Assembly: GCA_940671915.1 (NCBI GenBank)
Contig: CALNVZ010003429.1
Coordinates: 28,920,696-28,984,695 of the forward strand
Source: Paracentrotus lividus
Taxonomy: Eukaryota; Echinodermata; Echinoidea; Camarodonta; Echinidae
Reading direction: 5' to 3'
Length of the DNA: 64,000 nucleotides
Position numbers and translations under genes: made by a program
Shown here: positions 22,341 through 32,569 of the stretch, piece after piece
Layout: each line of letters begins with the position of its first letter
Numbering within the stretch: the stretch's first letter is position 1
Notes under the pieces: generated by a model
The model's input: only the letters and a program-made list of their open reading frames with translations
Database searches by the model: none
Told to the model about the DNA's origin: nothing

Positions 22341-23449
22341 TTTCATCAATGAGAATCAATAACATTAACAAAGCCAGCACGTCCATAATTGATTCAGTAA
22401 AAAGTAGATCTAACAGTTTAGGGAAAATCAAATGCAAAATTTATAGTTGCACTGAAATGTAGTTGCCATCTACCAACCCAACATGTTAATAAACTGTTAA
22501 TAAAATAAAAAGAGCATCCTCCAGCTCCAGAACAAATGGACGGGACCACCACGCCAGCTCACCATCAGCCCGATCGGCCAGGCTAGGCATACCATCCTAT
22601 GGGAATTAGAGTCATCCATGCCACGGTCCATAGTATACACCTTTGGGTGTGGTCTCTTAAATCTCGTAATCTGCGCTAATTAGACAATATCTATTAATTA
22701 GAATAGAAATAGGAAATAATATCCTAGGTAATGCACATTATTATAATTAAAATGGACAAGGAATATGACTAGGGGATAAGAAGCAAAATTTGGGTCGTTC
22801 ACACATCCATGATCCACGCAAAATTGTGAGATGCGACTCCGCGAGTACCACCACGGAAACACATAACAGGGAGGATGCAAGCGGGGAGGTTACGGCGTAG
22901 AGGACGAAAACACACCGGGTCAATGCAACACAAATAACCATTGTTTTATTCAAAGAAAAGAAAAGGTGGTTTAAAATATCTTACCGGTTTTTGCTTATGG
23001 CCTCCTTCCATAACAACACCCCATTTATGACAACTGATATTGATCCGATTTGAGACCCCGCTACCGGGTAAAGTTCGTTTTGCACATTAATGTAGTGTTC
23101 GTTACCTCGCTTCCATTAGATCTTTTCCATATTGAACTCGCTAATATCGCTTATTGTACATGTAGTACGCTAGAGCACATAATTTCGTGCGTGCTTCTCA
23201 GCCCATCTGCTGCGTGTATTAACGTGGCTTACATGTCCTATGAAAAAAGATATCAAGCAAATTCTCAGAGCCAGCGTTAATGTGTAGTCTTTGTGTAGCA
23301 AGTCGTATATTGCAAATGATTAAACCGAAACAAAACACTCTCGAATTGAAGAAATATGCCCCTATATACTTTCATTTTGTTGAACTGTCCTTTAAATATA
23401 ATTAAGATATACATGATATAGAAATCAATACCTTTAATAAAGAGAATTT

Positions 23450-24240
23450 TCTATTCTGAAATGACACTCTTCAAATTATGTTTTCTTGTACGCCTTAAAT
23501 AAAGCTAGGCAAAAAGTGACGTCAGTCGTAAACAATCAGCTGTGTTTTCGATGGAGATTGGAGGGTCTCATTTATTTTATCGAACAAGATAAAATTCACA
23601 GGAGAGGGGCATTTAGAAGCTGGATTAGCTTGTTGTCGCTGTTTATCGATTAAATTTGATAAGTGTAACGTCTCGCCGTGATGGGAGTGTCTGCAGATTA
23701 GACTGATCGGCCGGAATCCAGTTAAAAAACGATACGAAAAGGTTGTTGTGAGGCCGGTGAAGATCGAACTTCGAAGGCTAGGCGAAGCGAAGCCTGGCCA
23801 CTGCACTGACAAACTTTGCTTCTCTCTTGGACCTCGGCCAATCGGTGGCGCGGCCCATCGTAGACTGTGGAGTTTTATGAGCAGCTGAATGTATCTCAAG
23901 CAAAACCTTCATCAGGTACTTGCTTACATTGAGCTTCCCCTGCTAATAAGGTATATCTACTACTTCTTCTACTTCTGCGATAGCTTAGTTGATTCGCAGG
24001 AATTTTATCATTTTAGGCAGAGAATAGTTGAAATAGTTGAGAGTGAGTGACAACATGACCTCATCAGGCTCATGTCATGTCATTGACATGTCAGGACGTG
24101 AGAGCTGGAAGTGGAACAACGCATTTTAAATCGAGCTGAGGACGGTCGAGGCCTCAGTGACTGAGCTAGGCCGCCATTTTTTTTCTAACAATCGAGTCAC
24201 AAGATAAGATAACAGATTGACATTGACAAAGCTCAAATAA
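23450..24240 (+). promoter_or_regulatory. Putative TMEM68 promoter / 5' UTR region, possibly bidirectional
   Basis: This is the GC-richest part of the neighbourhood and lies directly upstream of the first TMEM68 coding exon. It carries a perfect CRE (TGACGTCA, 23517-23524), a CCAAT box (23838-23842) and a YY1-like GCCGCCATTTT (24170-24180). No TATA box is evident, as is common for housekeeping genes. A GT donor after CTTCATCAG near 23915 could end a 5' UTR exon. A 125-codon minus-strand frame (23522-23899) across this region looks like GC-rich noise. Confidence 0.5.
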
Positions 24241-24513
24241 ATCAATGCATGGCCAGGGGTGCTGAGTGCATGTCGTTGCTAGTCAGTCCAACATTAAGGG
24301 TCGGTTAACCAACTTAAGTTTGCCAATTGGACATCATCAAAAACAGAACTTGTTCTTGGTCTGGACATTTGATACAATTTGTTTGTATTTTCTTGTATTG
24401 CTATCAAGAGAGGTTAACCTATGTTCGATTCTTATTAACGTTATGGATCTGCAACAGCTTTAAAACCAACTCGGCTTTGACTAACTTTCAAGAGAAGAAC
24501 CCAAACTTTTGAG

Positions 24514-24587
24514 ATGGAGTTTGAAGTCGGGCAATGTGGAGGCGACCCATCCCAGGAGTCCTGCCAACTATTCATGGCAGGCGTAGG
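24514..24587 (+). CDS. TMEM68: TMEM68 coding exon 1
   Basis: Encodes MEFEVGQCGGDPSQESCQLF then MAGV and two bases of a Gly codon, before donor GTAAGA. The exon joins in frame to the next through GGC CAT AAC GAC ACC ATG. The internal ATG at 25113 is an alternative start that would give 311 residues. I prefer 24514 because the frame stays open across the splice and an upstream stop bounds it. Confidence 0.75.
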
Positions 24588-27500
24588 GTAAGACATTACA
24601 AATCATTTCAGTAAAATCTAATGTAATTGGAAGACCTCTGGATACAAAATAATATTCAAAATATTATGTGTAGTCTAGACTCTTACTGTTACATAAATTT
24701 AAGTGTTATGATTTCAGATTCTGCTGGACTTGTTGTTTTGACCTGCTTAATCCAATGTTTAGAATTTTACAATATTTTCCGCTTCAACCGAAAATGATAA
24801 GTTTTTAGTCTCCCAAGATAGTTTTTTATTTCTTACAAGTGTTTTCGTGTAATATATAATTCATTGGCATGTCTGCTTTATTTAGTCCAACAAATTCAAC
24901 AAAATTCAACCATGAAATCATGCTTTTATTTTGTTTATTTAATTCAATTAATTAAATATTATATTTCATTCCTGTGATTCAATTGAAACTTTATCTTCTT
25001 GCTTCTCAAATTCCAGATCCCCTTTTTATTACATTTTAAAAAAGTAGATGTCTTTAATGTTTTCTTTATAACGGCTCCTTATTCACATTCTGTCTCCAGC
25101 CATAACGACACCATGTCAGCATTTGCCATCTTCATGGGAACGGCATGGCTTCTGTATTGGATAATCTCACGGCTCATCATGTTTGTAATCATTCTGAACA
25201 TCATCCCTCTCTCAGTCCTTGGCTTCCTCTACATCACCTCACTGTACGTCCATCTTTATAAGACCTGGAACCAGATAAACGAGGACTTGACATCCCACGT
25301 CTACACAGCATCGGTTTATGAAAGGGCAAGGAACAATATCGTTTGGGCCTGGGACCTGCTTGGAAAAATATGGTTTGGTAAACCAACACTTTATTACTGA
25401 TTACTGTAACTTTATTTAAAAAATTATATAAAATCAGGGAGTCAGATTTTAAATGACACAACTGGTTACTTTGAAAGCTAAAGGAGTTAGTTTTCGAGTG
25501 GTTATAAATAAAGACTAACCTTTTTTTCTTAATACAGGTAATTCTGTCTAAGTCCAATCTCTTGGGACCATGTAGAAATCCGGGGAGCATTTCATCAAAG
25601 GACTTGTCAGACGTTTCATCCGACAAACTGTTATAAGCTACTGAAATGCTCGCATCTGATTGGCTGAGAGCAAATTTGTCGGGTAAAATGTCCGACAAGT
25701 CCTTTGATGAAATGCCCCCCAGTTTGACTTATAGAAACTTGACTAAGGAGAGATGAATAACGCATGTCCTGTATAATCTGGACTGAAAAATTGCTTCGAC
25801 TTTAATAGGTGATTACTTGACTTGTAAAAGGTCGACTTGATATTTAGAGTTGACTGTATACTCAGTTGCAATTCGGTCAATGGGTGTTGTATTGGTATCT
25901 TTGAATGAATGAAAACCAAACAAGTACATGTACATAAGACTAAATAAGTTCATTATTGTGGATTGAAATAATCGCTAGAGGGTATTCATTTGTCTCGCAA
26001 TCTACTATAGTCAACAAGGAAATTTGTGATCACTCTTGCAAGAAGTGATCACTTTTTGCGAGAGTGATCACTAATTTCCTTGTTGACCATAGTAGATTGC
26101 GAGACAAATGAATACCCTCTAGCGATTACATGTATGAAATTCATAAATGTCTGTCACAAGTATCTCTTTTTGCTCTTTCTCAAGGCTGTGAAATTCAAGG
26201 ATTAGAGAATCTGCCGGAGGGTGGGGCAATCTTAGTCTATTATTATGGGACAATTACTGTGTTTTCATAATACTACTTGATTGCAATTCGGTCATGTGGC
26301 TGTGTTATTGGTATCTTTGAAAATCAAGCAAATACATGCATCATAAATGTCTTTGACATCTTTTCTTTACTCCCTCAAGGCTATGAAATTCAAGGATTAG
26401 AGAATCTGCCGGAGGGTGGGGCAATCTTGGCCTACTATCACGGAACGATTCCTATTGACATCTACTTCATCATTAGTAAGATAAGGTTGAAGTGCCAACG
26501 GTCTTTGAACACAGTAGCTGATAGATTTGTTTACAAGCTTCATGGTAAGTTTTTAAAGGAACCTATTTGCAAAATAGTTTGACTCAAATTTCCTCAACAA
26601 GAGGTCGGACATCAACTTCTACTTGCTATCAGAACAGTGCCTATGTAGGTGTACAAATTTTCTGCGGAATAACTTCTTTAGAAAGCCAGATGATATTGAA
26701 GAACTGTGGCCAGAGTCCCCCTAAAATGGAACTTTATTCATTCAAACATTTTATTTTAAAAGTTATTTCATTGATTTTTCAGAATTATACCCTGATACAA
26801 GTGAAAATATATTGTACATGTGCAGGTATGTCAGCCCACAGTACAACAATTCGCAAAACTTGAGCATCATGAGAAAAAAAAATGTAAAAAGTAAAAAGAA
26901 TTAGATGCATATTCATCAGGCACATGAATAATGTTACGAAAAACTTCCATATCTATAAAAAAAAAAAATAATAATAAAAATCAGCCCTAGTGCAGTTTCA
27001 GAAATGTGTTTCTTTCTTGGGATTTCAAGAAAGATGACATCCAGTATAATTTACATATTATATTTGACATGTAAATTTCTAAGAGTGTATTGACTCCCTT
27101 TTGTTGATATCAATTAAAAAGTACTTAAGGAAGGCAAAGTTCAAGATTATAAAAGATGGCTTAGTTTTCAAGAGTAGATTTATCACAATGCATTTTATAT
27201 GAATGATTTGTCAACTTGACTTTTCAGATTTCAATCATTAACAAATTATGATTGGGTTGTAGCAAAGGTCATTATAATCAAATTATTGTCTAATTTTACT
27301 TGTCAATCAGATGATACGGGTAATTACTGTGTCAGGTATAGGTTGATAAATGTTGCAACTCAGCTCAGATGTTATTCAATGGAGAAGAATACAATGTGAG
27401 CATGAAAACTATTGCAAAATGAATTTAACATACTCTACAGCATTTTTTTTTTCTTCTTATTCATTTTTGTTTTTGATTTGTTTTCTTTTTGTTTTTCTGT

Positions 27501-30500
27501 TGTTGTTTTGTTTTTTGTTTTGTTTTTGTATTTGTTTTTTTTTTTGTATTTCTTGTATTTTGTATTTTTTTTTTTGTCTAGGGGGCAGTAGGGGTATCTT
27601 ACATGTATGTAAACATATATTTCCTTTCAGTATCTGTTTTTTTTTGGTTTTTTTTCTAAATGAGTTTCAGGTCTACTAAGGACCTGACATTCACACAAAA
27701 GACAATGGTTGTGAAACCTGACACCGGTTACCGGTAATAGATCATCCCCTGACATAAGGGATCTAACTCTTACTATCAATCACAAAGTTTAAGACCTTTT
27801 TAGCTCTAAATAACCAAGATTGTTGTCAGGCTAACAATCAATGTTATCAGTATCTAATGTCAGTAGTAGTATCAATGCTAGTCATATATTTACAAACTAA
27901 GGTCATGGAGTCTGGACTCCACCCACTTTGATTAGGGTATTACTTGTATGAAATGGGTACATGTATAATATACAGTACTTATTATTTTAATTATCAATAG
28001 TGTTGGTTATGTGTATAGTGCCATATCCTTTATGCAAGATATGCTTAATGCGCTATGCACTACAATCACAAAGCAGTCTCAATAACATCAAACACGGATT
28101 CCTTAATGACAGAAAGTCACAGAGACACTTCTGAAATAACACAACTGGCCAAAAGTCAATTTTGGTTCACCTCCTGCTTCAGTTCATTTGACATCATTCC
28201 ATGTCCAGCATTTTTAATAGTCAAAATCACGTTATCCATCAAATATATTCAATGGGTATCAATGCAATGTTTTTTTGTAAAGTTATAAGTATTATGCAAA
28301 GTACAAAGAAAAAAAAAAGGATAGTACATTACCTGTACATAGCTACATGTAATACATTCAATGCATATTGAAACCAAAGTATTCTTTTTAAAAAAAATCT
28401 TGGCTGTAAAATTACAAGAGTTATGCAAAGTTCAAAAATAGGATATCAAACGAATATATTCAATGCATATCAAAACCAATGTCAAACAAATCTTGGCCAT
28501 GGACAGTTCACTGACCATACATATCCACTCTTTTATTTCCAGGTCTCAAGTTACTGTGGAGGATTTTTGCGGTGAACACCGGTACAAGAGAGGAGTGTGT
28601 GCGGATCCTCAAGGAGGGCAATCTCCTAGCCATAGCACCAGGAGGTACCAGGGAAGCCTACTTCAGCGATAACACATACCCACTCATGTGGTACCAGAGG
28701 AAGGGATTCGCTAAGGTCGCAATGGAAGCAAAAGTGGTAGGTTTACAGACAACGGCATTGAATTATTTCATGGCATTTATTAGTCGTATTTCAATAGCAA
28801 GTGTTGTGTATTCGGTAACAGAAACAATGTTAGGTTGTGCATTAGTGAGTAGAAAAGAGTATAGTCAACCCCACCCAAGTCTATTCTGTTGGGCCTGAAG
28901 AAATGGCTTTTAAAAACAACAGAATGTAAAGAGAGGATGACCTGTAAAGACATTGTATTAGGTGATATCTTATTAGCATAATTATGCAAGTTCAGCTTTG
29001 GCAAGGTTGACTGTACTTTGAATGGTAGAGGGGGAGAATGTTTGATTGAATTCCCTCAAAAATTGCAATATCACACCATTCTTAACATGAAAAAAGGGCT
29101 AATCCCCAATTTAGAAAATATATCATGAAACATTCTCAGCCCCCCCCCCCCAATAAAAGTTTATAAATTATATCAGTTAATATCTAAGTGAACTCAGAGC
29201 TTGCCTTCGTTTGTAATAATTGTACCCTTTGTGCTCTATAATTCTGATATAAATAGTGCCTAGTTATTGTTTTAAATGATTTTACAAAATGTATATCTCT
29301 TGACCATGTAAAACAAAAAACAGGAAAAAAAAAAAAAAAAAAAAACCTCATAGCACATTGTTTCATGTTATAAGTTTCTGCGCCTCATGACGTCACATTA
29401 TTATTATTATAATTGCCAATTATTTCGTTTGGTTTGACCCATCTTTTTTTAATTTATACAATTCTTCAATTTTTTTTATTTTTTATTACATAATTCATAA
29501 CTAATCAGAGCTATTATTTTTCTATTTCAATCTCCTTCATACATGTGCATGTCTAGCCTATCATTCCAGTCTTTACTCAGAATTGTCGAGAAGCCTTCAT
29601 GACACCAAAGCTAGGGCGTAGTATCCTCAGGTGGCTGTATGAAAAGACTAGAGCTCCGCTGGTCCCTATCTACGGGGGTTTCCCTGTTAAACTAAAGTAA
29701 GGCATTTTGCACACTACATGTACATATTTGTGCAGTTAAAGATAATCTTTAGTAGTGGTCATGATGAAAGAAATCAAAACATTCTTGTTCATACTAAAAT
29801 CTCAAGCAAAGGAAATAAATACTACACAGCAAAGGAATATACAGAAAACTGTGTACCGATATTTGCTGAGAAAAGGGCAAAATGAGCATCAATTCTGATC
29901 AAAAGTCGAGCTGTCCGAGCGCGTGTGTTTGGCACAGCCAAATGGTAAGTCTATGGGTTAATCAAGTGCCTGCATAATGCACCCAAACTGTGTGGTACAA
30001 AGCTCCGCGACAGCTGGTGAGATAGCGGTCTGCTCCGAGTCTCAATTTGACTGACTGTTCAGACAATTTCTCAAAATTTCGTGTGACACCATATCAATAG
30101 AACATGAACACATTTGGTGTAGGTATACATGTATCTCTATGTTCATGGAACAAATTTAAATGATTTCATTCAATCATTTTGGCTACAGTAACTCAAATTG
30201 CCCTGGGAAAAGAAACTTCCACTTTTGGATTGACTTCTTTTTTTGGTGCGTAATAGTAATAGGATTTGATGTTTGGTACATGTTCATTCATACATTAACT
30301 GTACTGTTGTTTGTTTTTATTTTGTCTCTCTCTTTGCTGTGTTTACCAGGACATTCATTGGTCGCCCAGTTCAGTTAGATCCCCAGATGACAGTGGATGA
30401 TATTGTTAAGAAGGTAAGTAGTTTGTTCTTTATTGCTAATGCGTACCTTACCGGTAAAGCAACTGCAGGTACATGTACTCAACCCCCCCCCCCTCCTCAG

Positions 30501-31148
30501 ATGTAGGGTTAAGGTTAGATATAGTTTTATATGGTAGGTTTCTGGCCATAGGGTACATGTAGTTGTCCGGAGTAGTTGTCTGAGGGTAGTTGTCTGGGGG
30601 TAGTTGTCCTGGAACCTGTTCATCGGTCATCCAGTTCAGTTACCAGGTAGATACCCAAACGACAGTAGATTATATAATTAAGAAGGGGAGTAGTCAGTTC
30701 ATTCCTTTTCAGACCTTGTCTAAAAGTTATGAATGACTTACGAACAACTTGTGACCAGTTCTTGTGCTAAAGTATTGAGAATGTTGGTAAAGCCATTTGT
30801 AACTTTACAAAACAAATATGTTGGTGACCCACCCCCCCCCCCCCTCCTGCCTCAGTATTTTGGCTACTGCTGTCACCCATTATAAGGTATTTTGCATTTT
30901 TCATCAGTAATTGCAAAATTATAATGAAGAACTCTACATGGTCCTGAGGACTTTGTTCCACATGGTTATGAAGTTCAATGAAGTTGGAAATACCAATGAC
31001 ATTTTTGTTTTCTTTATATTTACATTATTTTTGTGGACAGGCCCATGAAGCAGTAGAGGAACTGATCCATAAACATCAGAAGATTCCAGGGAGTATCAGG
31101 AGAGCTTTCCTAGAACGTTTCTACACTCCTAAAGAGAAGGAAGAATGA
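24514..31148 (+). CDS. TMEM68: TMEM68-like membrane acyltransferase, complete gene in seven coding exons
   Basis: Joining 24514-24587, 25100-25377, 26380-26544, 28543-28736, 29557-29696, 30350-30413 and 31041-31148 gives 1,023 nt: 340 codons plus stop, close to the roughly 324 residues of vertebrate TMEM68. All borders are GT/AG with matching phases. The start is the first ATG after an in-frame TGA at 24478. Residues 1-29 are a short Cys/Gly-containing N-terminus. About 31-77 form hydrophobic membrane segments. About 118-144 hold the acyltransferase block, GLENLPEGGAILAYYHG then TIPID, with the candidate catalytic His at about 138 and Asp at about 144. About 200-211 hold LLAIAPGGTREA, the family's glycine-rich motif. 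The C-terminus is the conserved KIPGSIRRAFLERF. Family knowledge places TMEM68 in the endoplasmic reticulum, with glycerolipid (triacylglycerol and ether-lipid) synthesis activity; that role here is by homology. Confidence 0.92.
25100..25377 (+). CDS. TMEM68: TMEM68 coding exon 2 (membrane segments)
   Basis: Acceptor TGTCTCCAG, donor GTAAAC, ends in phase 1. It encodes the hydrophobic N-terminal region (FMGTAWLLYWIISRLIMFVI ...) and the loop before the acyltransferase domain. Confidence 0.92.
25582..25718. mobile_element. MITE, about 137 bp, GGGG(A/G)GCATTTCATCAAAGGAC ends
   Basis: The left end GAGCATTTCATCAAAGGACT and the right end AGTCCTTTGATGAAATGCCC are inverted copies, and similarity continues through TTGTC(A/G)GAC and CCGACAAA. 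No ORF. Confidence 0.75.
25866..26270 (+). pseudogene. Broken partial duplication of TMEM68 exon 3 and its upstream intron
   Basis: TTGCAATTCGGTCA and TATTGGTATCTTTGAA at 25866 recur at 26280, followed in both by the exon start. In this copy CAAG|GCTGTGAAATTCAAGGATTA (from 26185) matches real exon 3 for about 60 bp. The motif His codon then becomes Tyr (YYYG in place of YYHG), and the frame ends at TAA 26268-26270 with no donor. The two units are adjacent, so this is a tandem duplication with a decayed first copy. A MITE (25971-26126) was later inserted into it. Confidence 0.85.
25971..26126. mobile_element. 156-bp palindromic MITE with TA target duplication
   Basis: ATCGCTAGAGGGTATTCATT ... 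and its near-perfect reverse complement meet around a short centre. TA flanks both sides (25969-25970 and 26127-26128), as in Tc1/mariner-type insertions. Almost the whole element can fold into one hairpin. Confidence 0.8.
26380..26544 (+). CDS. TMEM68: TMEM68 coding exon 3 (acyltransferase motif I)
   Basis: Acceptor CCCTCAAG, donor GTAAGT, phase 1 to 1. It encodes GYEIQGLENLPEGG, the YYHGTIPID block, and ends VADRFVYKLHG. A broken copy of its first half lies at 26185-26270. Confidence 0.95.
26545..28542 (+). other. TMEM68 intron 3
   Basis: T-rich low-complexity sequence near 27440-27660 and a diverged tandem repeat near 28225-28500 (TTCAATGCATATC/TTGAAACCAA and TTATGCAAAGT words, about three copies). 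No exon was seen. Confidence 0.7.
28225..28500. repeat. Diverged tandem repeat in TMEM68 intron 3
   Basis: About three units of roughly 100-120 bp share TATTCAATG(C/G)(A/G)TATC, AAACCAA, AATCTTGG and AGTTATGCAAAGT words. Confidence 0.5.
28543..28736 (+). CDS. TMEM68: TMEM68 coding exon 4 (PGGTREA motif)
   Basis: Acceptor ATTTCCAG, donor GTAGGT, phase 1 to 0. It encodes LLWRIFAVNTGTREECVRIL and IAPGGTREAYFSD, and ends AMEAKV. Confidence 0.95.
29557..29696 (+). CDS. TMEM68: TMEM68 coding exon 5
   Basis: Acceptor GTCTAG, donor GTAAGG, phase 0 to 2. It encodes PIIPVFTQNCREAF ... WLYEKTRAPLVPIYGGFPVK, which matches the family's post-motif region. Confidence 0.95.
30350..30413 (+). CDS. TMEM68: TMEM68 coding exon 6
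   Basis: Acceptor TTTACCAG, donor GTAAGT, phase 2 to 0. It encodes (K)TFIGRPVQLDPQMTVDDIVK. Confidence 0.93.
31041..31148 (+). CDS. TMEM68: TMEM68 last coding exon
   Basis: Acceptor TGGACAG. It encodes AHEAVEELIHKHQKIPGSIR ... ERFYTPKEKEE and a TGA at 31146-31148. Confidence 0.95.
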   Translation, partial: AHEAVEELIHKHQKIPGSIRRAFLERFYTPKEKEE

Positions 31149-32561
31149 ATTCAGGCACTGAAGACAGATTTTACCTCGTGAATCAGGCAATACTGTATCT
31201 GAATAATATGATGTTCCCATGAATCAGGCAGTATCTACATGTAAAGTTCTCCTGAGTGTTTGAATTAATTCAAGCACTGAAGACAGATTATACCTCATTA
31301 ATCAGGCAGTATCTATAAAATGTTCTGTAAATTATAATATTTCATGTGAAAAAAATGAAGATGGTTGATTCAGTACTGTTTTCATTCCTGTTGTGTGTAA
31401 TACAGTCCACTCCCATTACAATAAGATTGGATATAACAAAATTTTGTTACAAAGAGACAATCCTTCTGAATCAAATTCCAAAAAGTTACATCCAAATATC
31501 TGTACTCAGTAAATTGAATCAAAATGAGTCTGTCTGAGGTGAGCTTTTGATCCTCGCAGAATCTTTGTCAGAGACATGCAGAGTGACACACATTAGCAGT
31601 GAACAAACACTAATCTACATGTAGAAAAGGCTAGGAGAGCCTAGTAGGGGCTGGTGAAAGAGAACAAAAAGAGTATTTATGCTGGATAGAGGGAACCCAA
31701 TCAGGATGTAGCCTACACCAAACAGAAGCAGGAACAATACAGGGATGAAGATTATAAGTACTATAGGACTACTAGGGGTGCAATGTAAGAGAATAACAAT
31801 GGTGAGATTATAAAAGGAGAAGTAAGGAGCTTGGGTTCAAAACAAAGAAAGGAGTGTGAATAAGGGAAGGTATTAACTGTTTAAAACAAAAATAATAATA
31901 ATAAAAATACATTGAAAATTGAAAAATTAAAAGGAAGGCGGTGGTAAAACTAATCCTTATCATGTGTGGAAGAATGGAAAAGGGAGTAAGCTAGTACATA
32001 ATGATTTTGATATAAAAATGTATTAACATGTAGCTTGCCCTGAATAACTCATTATAATGAGAGTTGACTGTATTCTTGTATGTGTCAAAATGAATCATTT
32101 AGATGAAAGAGACTGTTCATGTTGTGGCCATTATAGAGGCAAACTTCAACATGTTTTTTTTTTTTTTGTTATGGGAGTGCATGTTTAAACGAGTCATCAA
32201 GTTAACAGATGCTGGACGCTCTATTGTATTTTTTATCGGTACAGTGGAAGTTCTGTACAACAAGATCCTTGGGACCACTTATTTCACATTTCTTGCTGAT
32301 ATCAGTAGTGAATGAACAATACAAAACATAGCAAACTGATTTCATTTTAACTAATAACAATAACATATTATTATTCAAAATATAATGATAACTTGCTATA
32401 TCAGGTACAGTATGTTTTAAAATCAGAACTTGTCATATTGAGTCACCACAGTATTGTGAGGTTAACTATTTGTTTAGAAAAGTAAAGCTTCAAGTTTGAC
32501 CCAAATCATGTCACTGTTTCTTTGAAGAAAAAGAAAATGTAAATTAGGCCCTGAGCTTGAG
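31149..32561 (+). other. TMEM68 3' UTR and downstream sequence
   Basis: The first 180 bases contain a tandem duplication (AATTCAGGCACTGAAGACAG at 31150; AATTCAAGCACTGAAGACAG at 31267; about 117-bp period) beginning right at the stop codon. A good AATAAA poly-A signal was not pinned down. No ORF of note. Confidence 0.5.
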
Positions 32562-32569
32562 TTAGTATT
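32562..32569 (+). repeat. Left 8-bp target-site duplication (TTAGTATT)
   Basis: Repeated at 35968-35975 at the other end of the hAT-like element. Confidence 0.85.

Larger units (their letters stand above)
13785..23450. other. Repeat-rich stretch, probably intronic or 5' part of the minus-strand gene
   Basis: No exon was identified. Most of the stretch is explained by the MULE-like element (14866-16854), the foldback element (18798-20106), two tRNA-SINE copies (20933-21365), a MITE copy (21425-21700) and a tandem duplication (21805-22340). A slightly GC-richer, unexplained patch lies at 22500-22680. Confidence 0.5.
25378..26379 (+). other. TMEM68 intron 2 with two MITEs and a partial gene duplication
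   Basis: Holds the MITE at 25582-25718, the duplication unit at 25866-26270 and the palindrome MITE at 25971-26126. Confidence 0.8.
28737..31040 (+). other. TMEM68 introns 4-6
   Basis: C-run at 29142-29152, A-run at 29324-29345, C-run at 30483-30493, C-run at 30832-30844. No other gene was seen. Confidence 0.7.

Noticed and set aside
23522..23899. 125-codon minus-strand open frame in the promoter region
   Set aside because: The local GC rise makes open frames likely. The translation has no domain-like pattern, the region carries promoter motifs, and no splice links to the known minus exons were found.
26545..26863. Open frame continuing past TMEM68 exon 3
   Set aside because: It runs through the intron donor; the next real exon is at 28543.
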